A stretch of DNA of 64,000 nt from Sorex araneus (taxonomy: Eukaryota; Chordata; Mammalia; Eulipotyphla; Soricidae). Location: assembly GCF_027595985.1 (NCBI RefSeq), contig NC_073303.1, positions 25,643,892 through 25,707,891 on the forward strand, read 5' to 3'. This document shows positions 29,785-39,924 of the stretch, in pieces. Position numbers and translations under genes: made by a program. The notes beneath the pieces are model-generated. The model did no database searches. It saw only the letters and a program-made list of their open reading frames with translations, and was not told where the DNA came from. The stretch's first letter is position 1; each line of letters starts with the position of its first letter.

Positions 29785-30500
29785 TTAAGATTACTCAGAG
29801 AACTAGAAGTAGCAAGGCAGAGACGCATGAACAAAATGGAAATATCAATACAGAGACAGAAAACACTCAAAGAAATTGGAAGAAACGTTGGAGCTGTAGA
29901 GCATGATTAGAGAAATGAAAATTCACTAACACAAAGTCACATTTAAGCAGACAAGAGTGGGGAAGGGTGAATCTGTGAACTTGAAGGTCTGAGAGCAGAA
30001 ATGATGGAGACAGAAAGAGAAAAAAACAGGAAGAACATGAACAGACCTAACAGGACACCATCCAAAGGCCCCACATACACAGCATGGGAGCCCCAGAAAA
30101 GTGGGGACAGAGAATATAGGAATAAGCAGTGGCTGAAAACGTCCCAGATTTAATGAAATATTTGGATTGAAACATCCAAGAAACTCAGCACTCAGAGATA
30201 CGGGCAGGAGGGGCTGGAGTGATAGCACAGTGGGTAGGGCGTTTTCCTTGCACACGGCCAACCCGGGTTCCATTCCCAGTATCGCATATGGTCCCCCGAG
30301 CACCGCCAGGAGTAATTCCTGAGTGCAGAGCCAGGAGTAACCCCTGTGCATCACCAGGTGTGACCCAAAAAGCAAAAGAAAAAAAATACGGGCAGGAGAC
30401 AAAGTTTGAAAAGACAAAAAGATAAATCTTGAAAGTAGCAAGAGTGAAACAAATCATCAAATGAATGTACCTCAAGATGACCCATGAAATCAGAAACTTC
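29785..30500 (+). mobile_element. Old LINE-1 ORF1-region fragment, sense
   Basis: CAGTGGCTGAAAACGTCCCA, TTTAATGAAATATTTGGATT, CATCCAAGAAACTCAGCACT and AATCTTGAAAGTAGCAAGAG match the recalled LINE-1 ORF1-proximal text in order. Frames are broken. A SINE splits it at 30211-30385. Confidence 0.7.
30211..30385 (+). repeat. Short-type SINE with 13-bp target duplication
   Basis: ATACGGGCAGGAG at 30198-30210 and 30386-30398, inside the LINE-1 fragment. Confidence 0.95.
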
Positions 30501-30504
30501 CTGT

Positions 30505-30650
30505 GATAGTAGGGTGTTTGTTTGCCTTGCACACAAACAGCTGACCAGGATTCTATCCCCAGCATCCCAGATGGTCCCCCAAGCACTGCCAGGAGTAATT
30601 CCTGAGTTCAGGGCCAGGAGTAACCCCTGAGTATCGCTGGGTGTGGCTCC
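30505..30650 (+). repeat. SINE lacking the first 20 bases
   Basis: Starts within the A-box region (GATAGTAGGGTG), then normal to GGGTGTGGCTCC; the tail has become (GGAA)n. Confidence 0.88.
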
Positions 30651-30852
30651 GGAAGGAAGGAAGGAAGGAAGGAAGGAAGGAAGGAAGGAAGGAAGGAAGG
30701 AAGGAAGGAAGGAAGGAAAAAGGAAGGAAGGAAGGAAGGAAGGAAGAAGGGAGGGAGGGAGGGAAGGAAGGAAGGAAGGAAGGAAGGAAGGAAGGAAGGA
30801 AGGAAGGAAGGAAGGAAGGAAGGAAGGAGGGAAGGAGGGAGGGAGGGAGAAA
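30651..30852. repeat. (GGAA)n tract, 200 bp
   Basis: Tetranucleotide run with AAAAAGG and GGGA interruptions. It separates a plus SINE from the head of a minus SINE. Confidence 0.97.
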
Positions 30853-30889
30853 CACCCTACCCACTAAACTATCACTCTGCTCCAGCCCA
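30853..30889 (-). repeat. SINE head remnant
   Basis: CCTACCCACTAAACTATCAC then TGCTCCAGCCC, the antisense head only. Confidence 0.75.
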
Positions 30890-30917
30890 GAAATAATAAA
30901 AATAAATGTAAGTCATG

Positions 30918-31078
30918 ACCAAGAGAAGACAGTGCACGGGTTAAGGCTCTTGCCGAGCTGGGGCTGACCTGCTTTAATCCCAGCACCACCTGGTCTCTGC
31001 GCTCCAGGCAGCCGCATGGAGCAAGACCTGAGCAGGGAGCCAGGAGTAGCCCTGAGGCCCGGGCCTGAAAACAAACAC
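30918..31078 (+). repeat. SINE, old and diverged
   Basis: CCAAGAGAAGACAGTGCACG head; GCAGGGAGCCAGGAGTAGCC body. Confidence 0.65.
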
Positions 31079-31150
31079 AAAAACTCTACAATCGGCAGAA
31101 ATCGTCAAAGGGAGTGAAACATAAAATCAAACTATGTGCTGCCTGCAAGA

Positions 31151-31310
31151 GAATCATCTGGGACCAGAGCCATAGTCCACCGGTTAGGGCGTTTGCATTG
31201 CACACAGGCAACCCATATGGTCCCCTGAGCACCGCCAGGAGTGCTCCCTGAGGTGCAGAGGCAGGAGTAACCTCTGAGCATCACCGGGTGTGACCGAAAA
31301 AGCAAAAAAT
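31151..31310 (+). repeat. SINE with B-box region deleted
   Basis: CAGGCAACCCATATGGTCCC joins the head directly to the ATATGGTCCC body, removing GGTTCGATCCC; (AAAT)n tail. Confidence 0.88.
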
Positions 31311-31966
31311 AAATAAATAATAATTTTAAAAATTTAAATCTCAAAACTCCTCCCTGAGAGAATGGGGTCGCGGGGAAGGCGGGGTTCTTTTCCTGGTGTC
31401 TTGCGGAACCCCACTCTCCTTGCTGCTAACACGCGCGGAGTCCCGGGTCCGGGTTCCGCACGCTCTCTGCGCTCAGGCTGTGGTAACTGCATGAAGCCTT
31501 GAACGGCGTTTGTGTTTTGATAGAAAGTCGGCCCACAGCGCCCCCTTCAGGCCGTGCGTCTGCACCGCAGAACTTTGGCCAAGTCACTCCCGCTTGGTAC
31601 CTCAAATTCTTCACTTGTAGCATCCGAGTGGCTAATGGGTCGTTTGACGTGTACCTGTTTGGTTCTGGTTTGAAACGCACATGGAGTTGGCTGCCTTCGC
31701 CATGTTTAAGGGTTTTCATCACTCACAGAGCTACTCACCTCTTCCCCACCAGCGTGTTTTCATCTTACAAGACTGAAACTCTTTACCTATTAACTAAGGC
31801 TCTCCACGGTCCTTGAGCCAGCCCCATAAAACACTCTTCTGCTTTGCTTCTCTGCATTTATTCTCCATGCCTGCCATATGTCCAGCCCCACCGTGTGTGT
31901 AGCTTTTGACTGGCATCCTTTAATCAGCTTACGGGTCTAAAAATCTATCTAGAAAGGCTGGGTAAG
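31311..31966. other. Intergenic unique sequence, 0.65 kb
   Basis: 31560-31620 (GGCCAAGTCACTCCCGCTTG, TTCTTCACTTGTAG) resembles an old MIR. No gene. Confidence 0.5.
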
Positions 31967-32118
31967 GGGCCAGAAGTACTAGTACAGTGTGTAGGGGCGC
32001 TTGTCTTGCACGCAGCTGCTCTGAGTTTGATCACCAGCATCCCATATGGTCCCCAGAGCCTGCTAGGAATGATCCCTGAGCACTGCTGGTGTGGCCCAAA
32101 CAAACAAACAAAAAAAAT
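31967..32118 (+). repeat. SINE, diverged
   Basis: GGGGCCAGAAGTACTAGTAC head; (CAAA)n tail. Confidence 0.88.
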
Positions 32119-32137
32119 TTCTTTTTAAATGATGTTT

Positions 32138-32280
32138 ATGGTAAGAAGGAAACTGGGGACACTGGTGCTGGGAAATGTACACTGATGGAGGGATGGATGT
32201 TGGAACACTGTATGACTGAAACCAAATCTGCTTTTTAGGGTGTATCTCATAGTGATTCAATTTAAAAAATTTTAATGGTG
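32138..32280 (+). mobile_element. LINE-1 3' end, sense
   Basis: GGGAAATGTACACTGATGGA, GGAACACTGTATGACTGAAA and GTGTATCTCATAGTGATTCA are the sense form of the terminus seen antisense at 20260-20400. Confidence 0.8.
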
Positions 32281-32285
32281 GTTAT

Positions 32286-32473
32286 GGGGCCGGGTACAGC
32301 GGGTAGGGCACTTGTCTTCCCCATAGCCAAGTGGAGTTTGATCTCCGGTGTCCCAGATGGTCCCCCTAAGTACTGTGAGCACTGCCAGGAGTGATTCTTT
32401 CTTGAGTGCAGAGCCAGGAATAACTCCTGAGCAACACCAGGTGTGACCCAAAAAGCAAAAAAAAAAAAAAAAA
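32286..32473 (+). repeat. SINE, moderately diverged
   Basis: GGGGCCGGGTACAGCGGGTA head (short deletion), A16 tail; directly follows the LINE-1 end. Confidence 0.88.
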
Positions 32474-32539
32474 GTATTAGCCAGAGCTGCGTGCTGTTAT
32501 TATTGTAATATATAACTGTATCAAGTCAGTGCATGGAAT

Positions 32540-32711
32540 ATCTTTTTGGTGTTGTTCGTGTGGAGGCCACACCAGTGATGCCCAGAGGGTACTCCTGGCT
32601 CTGCACTCAGGTATTATTCCTGACAGTGCTCGGGGCATCTTACGGGATGCTGGGGATCGAACCCGGTCACCTGAGAGCAAGGCAAGTGCCCTCCCCTTGC
32701 TCTCCAGCCCC
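32540..32711 (-). repeat. SINE
   Basis: GAGGCCACACCAGTGATGCC to CCTTGCTCTCCAGCCCC; A box damaged. Confidence 0.88.
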
Positions 32712-32764
32712 ACGTTGTACCCTTCTACAGTGTCCTGTGTCACCAGCATCTCAGGGAGGGAGGG

Positions 32765-32866
32765 GGCTCGATGAGAGCAGCTCCTGCCAGCCCCCAAGTT
32801 TGATCCCCAGCACCTCAGGGCTTCCCTGGCACTGCCAGGAATAGCTCTGGTGACCCCCAACACTGC
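32765..32866 (+). repeat. SINE fragment, old
   Basis: AAGTTTGATCCCCAGCACCT and GGCACTGCCAGGAATAGCTC only. Confidence 0.5.
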
Positions 32867-32995
32867 TAAGAAGTTCCCCCGTTATATGTAGACTCATTAA
32901 TTTACATCTCCTGGCTACAGGATGGTACCTGTCTGAACAAAAAGACTTGGTTACATTTTACAATCTATATTATAAATGCATATATACATGTATAT

Positions 32996-33158
32996 GGACT
33001 GGATAGATAGTACAGTGAGTAAGGTACTTGCCTTGCACACAGCCAACTGGGGGTTTGATTCCCAGCATCCCGTATGGTCCCATGAGCATCACCAGGAGTA
33101 ATTCCTGAGTGCAGAGCCAGGAGTGACCCCTGAGCATCTCCAGGTGTGGGTCAAAAGC
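32996..33158 (+). repeat. SINE, moderately diverged
   Basis: GGACTGGATAGATAGTACAG head; tail replaced by (GT)n at 33160-33178. Confidence 0.88.
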
Positions 33159-33743
33159 ATGTGTGTGTGTGTGTGTATGCATATGTGAAAATTTTTCAAA
33201 TAGTCTTTCCAATATTCCCAAAGAGTTGGAAATGTCACCAACTTTTCTGAGATTCTCTTTCTCTTCCATTTTCGAGTCTCATCTCCAAACCGGATACCTT
33301 CTCGGGAGCCAGAGTAAAGGACTTTGGATCTCAGTGAGGAATGACTCACTGCAACCCCGTGAGCAGCAGGCCAAGCATTACTCAGCCTTGCACACGGCGC
33401 CAAGTGCCGGGTGCAAGTGCCAGCCCCTGGCGACGGAGCCCTTGCAAGAAGGCTAGGAGGGCGCGGGCGGGCGAGGCTTCCACGTCCGCAGGGGGGCCGC
33501 TCTCCTCGCTTAGATAAGGAGCTGTCTGCAGAGCCTGCATGCCCCGACACTTACTTCTGATTTATTGAGGGAAATTTTTTTTTTACACCTCAGACATGTT
33601 TTTCCCACAGATAAGTGTTGAAAATACTGACAACCACGTAGCCAACACAAAGCATAAACAGATGTGCTAACACTTTGTGCCATATTTTCCTGAGGTTTAA
33701 TTTTGCTGTTACTGTTGTTTTGGTTCTTGCTTCTCTCTCTTCC
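33159..33743. other. Intergenic unique sequence
   Basis: Starts with a short (GT)n. 33400-33540 is GC-rich without a recognised feature. Confidence 0.45.
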
Positions 33744-33904
33744 TTTTTTCTTTCTTTCTTCTTGGCCTTTGGGCCATACCAGGAGATGCTCAGGGGTTAT
33801 ACTCCTGGCGGTGCTCAGGGAAACTTACGGGATGTCGGGGATTGAACCCGGGCCTGCTGCTTGCAAGGCAAACGCCCTCCCCACTGTACTATTGCTCCAG
33901 CCCC
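33744..33904 (-). repeat. SINE
   Basis: TTGGGCCATACCAGGAGATG to CTATTGCTCCAGCCCC; the middle is shortened. Confidence 0.87.
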
Positions 33905-33918
33905 TGTTTTAAGGTTTT

Positions 33919-34148
33919 CTTTGGGGCTACCTAGGTGGTGCTCAGGAGGCCTAGGGGCCCATCCCAGAGATTCTCAACTGTGCCATGGTTTCAAGGTGAA
34001 GGCTGGGGTGTCAGGGCACCTCCACAGCTCTCGGTGGCTCCAGGGCTCCACTCAGGGATGCCTGGGGGACCCTGTGCTGCTGGGGATCACACTTGTGCCA
34101 GTCGCATGCCAGGCAGGCACCTGAGCCTCTGTACTATCTCTGCTCCCC
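33919..34148 (-). repeat. SINE, old, with an internal insert
   Basis: GGGGCTACCTAGGTGGTGCT start and ATGCCTGGGGGACCCTGTGC end. 33960-34040 is extra sequence inside. Confidence 0.55.
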
Positions 34149-34176
34149 CTACACGCTGATTTTATTTTACTGTATT

Positions 34177-34340
34177 TTATTTGTTTTTTGGTTTCAGGCC
34201 ACATCCAGCAGTACTCAAAGTTTACTCCTAACTCTGTGCTCAGGGATCCCTCCCGGCTGGCCTCAAGGGACCATATAGGGCCCCAGGGATTGGTCAGCAC
34301 ATGCAAGATGGGTGATTTAACAAATAGATTACCTCTCAGG
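34177..34340 (-). repeat. SINE, old and diverged
   Basis: CAGGCCACATCCAGCAGTAC; head worn (ATTACCTCTCAGGCCA). Confidence 0.7.
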
Positions 34341-34361
34341 CCACCAGGGATGTTTTTGTCT

Positions 34362-34525
34362 TGCTTTGTTTTGGGGCCACACCTAGCAGTGCTTGGGACT
34401 TACTCCTGGCTCTGTGCTCAGGGATCACTCCTGGCTCAGTGGGCCATATAGGATGCCTGGGATTGAATCCAGGTCAGCTGCATGCAAGTAAAGTGCCCTA
34501 CCCACTGTACTATCACTCTGGCCCC
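34362..34525 (-). repeat. SINE
   Basis: GGGGCCACACCTAGCAGTGC to CTATCACTCTGGCCCC. Confidence 0.87.
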
Positions 34526-34550
34526 AGGTCTTATTTTAAATGGGTAAGAT

Positions 34551-34682
34551 CTGGAGCCAGATAGCTAGAACAGGAGATAGAGCACTTGCCTGGCATGGGA
34601 CCGACCCAGGTTCCATCCCCAGCACTCCTTATGGTCCCTCAATCGTCGTCAGAAATGACACCTGAGCACGGAGGCAGGGGTT
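34551..34682 (+). repeat. SINE, 3' truncated, diverged
   Basis: GGAGCCAGATAGCTAGAACA head to AGCACGGAGGCAGGGGTTG. Confidence 0.7.
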
Positions 34683-34724
34683 GTTTCACATAGGTTTGCA
34701 GTGAACAGTCATAGGTTTGCAGTT

Positions 34725-34968
34725 GGGGCTGGAGCGATAGCACAGTGGGTAGGAAGTTTGCCTTGCACGTGGCCGATACCACAGTGGGTAGGGCATTTCC
34801 CTTGCATGTGGCTGACCTGGGTTCGATTCCCAGCATCTCATATGGTCCCCCAGCACCGCCAGTAGTAATTCCTGACTGCAGAGCCAGAGCCCCTGAGCAT
34901 CGCCAGGTGTGACCGAAAAACCAAAAACAAAAAAACACACACACAAAAAAAAAACTGAAACTTTGCCT
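34725..34968 (+). repeat. Short-type SINE with duplicated head
   Basis: CACAGTGGGTAGG plus TTTGCCTTGCACGTGGCCGA is followed by a second CACAGTGGGTAGGGCATTTC copy before the B box. The 12-bp duplication TAGGTTTGCAGT flanks the whole unit (ends at about 34723 and starts at 34969). Confidence 0.9.
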
Positions 34969-34981
34969 TAGGTTTGCAGTG

Positions 34982-35615
34982 GAGAACAGCGCCACCTTGT
35001 GTTTCTTTGTGCCCCTACCGCACACCCACAGGTAGAAGTTGACTATCAGGCATGAGCTTTTGAAAGCCGCTAGTTGCTAACAGACTGGTGTCTGCTAGTT
35101 AACTCGGTTCCCAGCGTGCAGGTGAGTTCTGTTTTCTCTCTTTTCTAATATCTGCTTCCGGTGCATATTAGCTGTTGCTGTTCTTCTGCTGCTCCATTGA
35201 GTGGTTGCTCACATTCCAGGTGACGCTGAACATCTCCCCTGTCTCTGCCTGGCTTTTGTTCCGGTGAAGTAATAGAATTTTGTTAAAAGAGGCTCGAGGG
35301 AAGCTAGCACAACCAGGAGAGAAGATGGGCTTCTCCGGAGAGAGGGGAGCCCAATGAGGCGAAAGAAAGGAATGACACCTCCAAATTTACAGACTGGGGC
35401 GTGCAGGAGCATCTTTCTGTACAAAACGCTGTTGGGGACCCCCAAGGTCTCGGCGCCTCCTTCCCTGGGGTTGGCCGTTTTCCCCAGAGAGAACTCTCCT
35501 CACTTCCTGTTTGGAAAGTGACCACCAGCTGCCCCTGCTGCCCCTGTCCCAGCACCCAAAAGGGGAAAGACTGTGACGTCCTCTTTCATACTTGCCACAA
35601 CTAGGAATGTGGGTT
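34982..35615. other. Intergenic unique sequence with CTCF-like word
   Basis: CAGCGCCACCTTGTG at 34987-35001 partly fits the CTCF core. The remainder is unrecognised. Confidence 0.45.
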
Positions 35616-35804
35616 TTGTTTGTTTGTTTGTTTGTTTGCTTTTTGGGTCACACCTGGCCTGGAGATGCTCAGGGGTTACTCCTGGCTCTGCACTCAGGAA
35701 TCACTCCTGGCGGTGCTCAGGAGACCATATGGGATGCTGGGAATCGAACCCAGGTCAGCCACATGCAAAGTAAACGCCCTACCCGCTGTGCTATCGCTCC
35801 AGCC
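35616..35804 (-). repeat. Short-type SINE with 5-bp insert
   Basis: (TTTG)n tail; CACACCTGGCCTGGAGATGC carries an extra CCTGG compared with consensus. GGAATGTG flanks both ends. Confidence 0.93.
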
Positions 35805-35914
35805 CTGGAATGTGTTTTTTTTTAATGCAATTTTATTTAAATTAATTGTGGTGGTGCCAGGAATCAAATCCAGGTCTCATGCTTGCACTTAACCATCAAC
35901 CTCATCTGCATTTT

Positions 35915-36086
35915 TATTTTCTGCTTTTTGGGTCACACCTGGCAATGCACAGTGGTTACTCCTGGCTCTGCACTCAGCAATTACTCCTGGCGGTGCTCAG
36001 GGGACTATATGGGATGCTGGAAATGGAACTCGGGTCAGCCACATGCAAGGCAAATGCCCTACCCGCTGTGCTATCGCTCCAGCTCC
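35915..36086 (-). repeat. Short-type SINE with target duplication
   Basis: CTCATCTGCATTTT before and CTCATCTGCACTTT after; ends in CGCTCCAGCTCC. Confidence 0.94.
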
Positions 36087-36277
36087 CTCATCTGCACTTT
36101 TTAAGCCATTATACCCTCCCCCCAGTACCCTCTGCAGAGCCTGCATCAGGTGCACAGACTGCAGCACGACCTCACCGAAGAACAGTCTCATTTTCTGCCT
36201 GGGTTGAAAAAAGGCAACTGCACTAGGATGGGGGGGCAGCTGGGGAGTCAGAGGGTTGGGGACGACCATCAGCTTAG

Positions 36278-36370
36278 GCTGGGAGGGAGCACAGCAGTTA
36301 GGGTGTACACATGTGACTGACCCAGCAGCACATGACCCCCCTCCCCCCCAAGCATCACCAGGTGTGGCCC
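36278..36370 (+). repeat. SINE, heavily deleted
   Basis: GGGAGGGAGCACAGCAGTTA head and CATCACCAGGTGTGGCC end only. Confidence 0.55.
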
Positions 36371-36852
36371 TCGAGACCCCCAGCCCGGGAGGGGAGTAGC
36401 CTCGGCTGTGCATCAAACTGCTGGTCCAACAGGCTGAGAATCCTTGGTGGGAACTCTGGGCCTCGTGAGCACTGCTTCGGGAGCCCTTCCCTCCCATAAA
36501 GACTTGCTCAGCAGTAGTCCTGTTCCCTGCCCCACGGTGACGCACCTTCTCCAGGACTCCAGGTGGGTCATGTGCCTCCCTCCTCCTGGGCTGCTGCGGT
36601 ACCAGCCTCCATCGGGGACTGCAGCCCCGCTGCTGCGACCGTGGGTACCCCTCAGACACCCTCACTCCAGCCCTGCATCCTTGCAAGTCTGTGCTTTGCA
36701 AAATGCCCGTGGGGGCTGGGACGCAGCTCAGCCGCCAGCTCGTGTCTCCCAGCCCGAGTTATTCCGGGCCCCCGATACAAGAAAGAATGTTTCCCGGCGG
36801 ACGGACGGGAACACCGCTTCAAGTCACATTTGGAAATGGAGACTGCACAGCC
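36371..36852. other. Intergenic unique GC-rich sequence
   Basis: No repeat or gene recognised. Open frames here have no recognisable product. Confidence 0.45.
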
Positions 36853-37000
36853 AGAAAGACAATACAGAGGGGAGGGCACTGGCCTTGCACACTGCTGACC
36901 CGGGTTCGATCCCCGGCATCCCATTTGGTCTCCTGATGGGAGTGATTCCTGAGCTGAGCCAGCAATAAGCCCTAAGCACCACTGAGTGTGGCTCAAACAC
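36853..37000 (+). repeat. SINE, diverged
   Basis: CCAGAAAGACAATACAGAGG head, GGGTTCGATCCCCGGCATCC, shortened body. Confidence 0.82.
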
Positions 37001-37159
37001 TAAACAAGAAAAAACTAAGCACAGTTTGTTGAATGAAGCAGGGAAGCAGAGAAGTAAAAGGCAAAGTAGTAGGACCCACCAGTTGAGAAAGGAAAAATAT
37101 AATTTTTTATTTTGATTTTTAATTATTGTTTACTTTTAAATTTTGTGCACTATGGTTTA

Positions 37160-37399
37160 CGGGCTGGAGCGATAGCACAGCAGGTAGGGTGTTTGCCTTG
37201 CACACAGCTGACCCGGGTTTGATACCTTCATCCCTCTCAGAGAGCCCGGCAAGCTACCGAGAGTATCCCACCCGCATAGGAGAGCCTGGCAAGCTACCCG
37301 TGGTGTATTCAATATGCCGAAAACAGGAACAACAAGTCTCACAATGGAGACGTTACTGGTGCCCGCTCGAACAAATCAATGAGCAACGGAATGATAGTG

Positions 37400-37402
<3 letters not shown>
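37160..37402 (+). repeat. Long-type shrew SINE, complete
   Basis: Head GGGCTGGAGCGATAGCACAG and GACCCGGGTTTGAT as in the short type. The body then switches to AGAGAGCCCGGCAAGCTACC, CAAGCTACCCGTGGTGTATT, ACAAGTCTCACAATGGAGAC and GGTGCCCGCTCGAACAAATC. It ends in ATGATAGTGAT followed by a (GT)n(TA)n run at 37400-37464. Confidence 0.9.

Positions 37403-37464
<62 letters not shown>
37403..37464. repeat. (GT)n(TA)n compound microsatellite
   Basis: GT run then TA run, at the tail of the long-type SINE. Confidence 0.95.
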
Positions 37465-37469
<5 letters not shown>

Positions 37470-37479
37470 TAGTATATAT

Positions 37480-37925
37480 CGGGCTGGAGCGATAGCACAG
37501 TGGTTGGGCGTTCGCCTTTCACGCGGTCAACCCGAGTTCGATTCCTCCGCCCCTCTCGGAGAGCCCAGCAAGCTACCGAGAGTATCAAGCCCTTGTGGCA
37601 AAGCCTGGCAAGCTACCCGTGCGTATTGGATATGCCAAAAACAGTAACAATAAGTCTCTCAATGAGAGATGTTACTGGTGCCGCTCGAAAAAATTGATGA
37701 GCAGGGCCGGAGCGGTAGCACAGCGGGTAGGGCGTTTGCCTTGCACGCGGCCAACCCGGGTTCGATCCCCGGCATCCCATATGGTCCCCCAAGCACCGCC
37801 AGGAGTAATTCCTGAGTGCAAAGCCAGGAGTAACCCCTGAGCATCGCTGGGTGTGACCCAAAAAGCAAAAAAAAAAAAAAAATTGATGAGCAACAGGATG
37901 ACAGTGACAGTGATAGTGACAGTAT
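37480..37925 (+). repeat. Long-type SINE split by a short-type SINE
   Basis: Outer copy at 37480-37703 and 37877-37925. Its tail is a GACAGTGACAGTGATAGT-type run. Confidence 0.92.
37704..37876 (+). repeat. Short-type SINE nested in long-type SINE
   Basis: 16-bp duplication AAAAAATTGATGAGCA at 37688-37703 and 37877-37892. Confidence 0.96.
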
Positions 37926-38267
37926 ATATCAATGTAGTCATGACCTCATACACCTAAAATTAAAACAATGTTTGGAGGTATTGGGGGTGATCACGTCAAC
38001 TTTCCTTTGGGGGACCAAAACCGACTTCAACTCATGTTTTGGGGGATATAAATCTATCACTGCACCCCCACCACTACAGAAATATTCTTAACCTTCTGTC
38101 TTCTTTCCTCTTTTAATTTTGTATCAGGATTGTTCTTGGTGGTTAACATTGCAGTCCAGTCTCCAGACAGCAGAATATGTAGCCAGAAGTGTGACCTCAT
38201 TTAGGAATATGGAAATTTAATTAAATTAAGATCTGGTCGTCAGGAGGGGCCTAACCTGTCTCCCTAG
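37926..38267. other. Intergenic unique sequence
   Basis: AT-rich; nothing recognised. Confidence 0.45.
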
Positions 38268-38412
38268 GCCAGAGAGATAGTACAGGGGATAAGTCAGTGG
38301 CCAGCGTCCCACTGACCTCAGTGAGATCCCCAGGATGACCGACAATTCTCCCCAGCAACACTAGGGGTCGCTCCTGAGCACAGAGCCAGGACCATGCACC
38401 ATCCCCAGACAA
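38268..38412 (+). repeat. SINE, old and diverged
   Basis: GGCCAGAGAGATAGTACAGG head; CTGAGCACAGAGCCAGGACC body. Confidence 0.75.
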
Positions 38413-38510
38413 ACTGACACAGCGGCGGCATCCTTCAGGGAGGAGGGACGTCCTCCTTTACATGACTTTTTACTCCCGCTTCTCCCCTTCCCTAGTCCCT
38501 GTCCCCTTTG

Positions 38511-38696
38511 TTTGTTGTTTCGTTTTTGCTTTTTGGGTCACACCCAGTGATGCACAGGGGTTAACTCTTGGCTCTGCACTCAGGAATTACTCCTGGCGGT
38601 GCTCGGGGGACCATGTGGGGTGCTGGGAATGGAACCCGAGTCGGCTGCATGCAAGGCAAACACCCTACCCGCTATGCTCTCGCTCCAGCCCGCCCA
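38511..38696 (-). repeat. Short-type SINE with 11-bp target duplication
   Basis: TGTCCCCTTTG at 38500-38510 and 38697-38707. Confidence 0.95.
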
Positions 38697-38707
38697 TGTC
38701 CCCTTTG

Positions 38708-39296
38708 CTCACTGCCTGGCCATGGGAGTCTCTCTTCGAGGTGCTCTTGTTCGTCTTGTTTCCAAGGATCGTGGCTTCTCGGGGTAGCTGTTTGCTGGTG
38801 GCCTTTACGCTGGAATGTGACAGTACTCAGGGAGCGTTCCAGGTTCTAGACCCAGCTCTGGGGTCATCGTGTTACAGCAACCCAACCCGGTTCCCTGACA
38901 CGGCAGCCCCAGACCCCACGACCAGAGAGAGCAGTGCTGTGTCTCACGAGGTCTTCCTCCTGCAGGGGGAGCTTGAGCAGCAGGTACCGGAATAGGAAGC
39001 GGGGCGGGGCGGGGGAGGGGGGTTCATAGTGCTGGGTGCATGCCCAGCACGCAGGGGCCCCGGGCTCCATCTTTTGCATGCCCCCTACGCCCCAAAGCCC
39101 CACAAGCACAGACCAGAGAGAGTAGTCCTCAGGACCCCTGGATGTGACTCAAAACAGAAAGCAAATGCACTTCGAGGACTACATTATTAGCTATGATTGT
39201 GAGAGGGACAACTCTCACTTCCATCCTTTGACCCCCCCAATTTGTATATTCTGGGGGTTTCTTCAGACAATTCCTAGGAGAGAAACTCACGTATAT
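38708..39296. other. Intergenic unique sequence
   Basis: GC-rich run at 38998-39020. 39020-39140 may hold a very old SINE but is not convincing. Confidence 0.4.
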
Positions 39297-39439
39297 GTCT
39301 GGGGCCACACCTGGCTGTGCTCAGGGCTCACTCCCAGCTCTGCATACCTGGCAGGGCTTGGGGAACCATACGGGATGCTGGGGATGGAACCCGGGTCGGC
39401 GGTGTGAGACACAAGCACCCTCCCACGATCCTCTGGCCC
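39297..39439 (-). repeat. SINE
   Basis: GGGGCCACACCTGGCTGTGC to CACGATCCTCTGGCCCC. Confidence 0.85.
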
Positions 39440-39849
39440 CTGAGATGCTGTCTCACTGGGTTGGGTGCTCATGCAGCGTCACGGGCACCGAGAGTACACG
39501 GCTGCTTGTTGCCCCTTGGACCAGTGATCCGTCTCTGCCACGGACTCAGCCACCCAAGGCAGGCCGCTCCCTGGGAAACCGCCTGGCACTGCCCCTGGAA
39601 CTGGCACTCACTGGCCCCTCTGCATGGCAGTGGCCCGCTCCAGAACATTCTTGCTGAGCCGCAGTGCTGGCCGGTGGCTGGGTTTGTCAGAGATGGCTCT
39701 GCTGTCACTTCATCTGCGGGACCCTAAAGGTGCCCTGAGCCCTGTAGCCTGCAGCTGAGGCAGAGTCACCCAGTGGCTGTCATCGCAGACACGAAGGAAC
39801 ACAGGGTCCTGCTTGGAGAGCTGAGACACGGGGCGTGATGCTGCTGAGC
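39440..39849. other. Intergenic unique sequence before the CTCCTG array
   Basis: Nothing recognised. Confidence 0.45.
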
Positions 39850-39883
39850 CAGCTCCTGATTCTGCTCCTGCTCCTGCTCCTGG

Positions 39884-39924
<41 letters not shown>

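Noticed and set aside
36444-36968. 174-codon frame
   Set aside because: No recognisable domain; ends in a SINE; GC-rich non-repeat sequence can give such frames.
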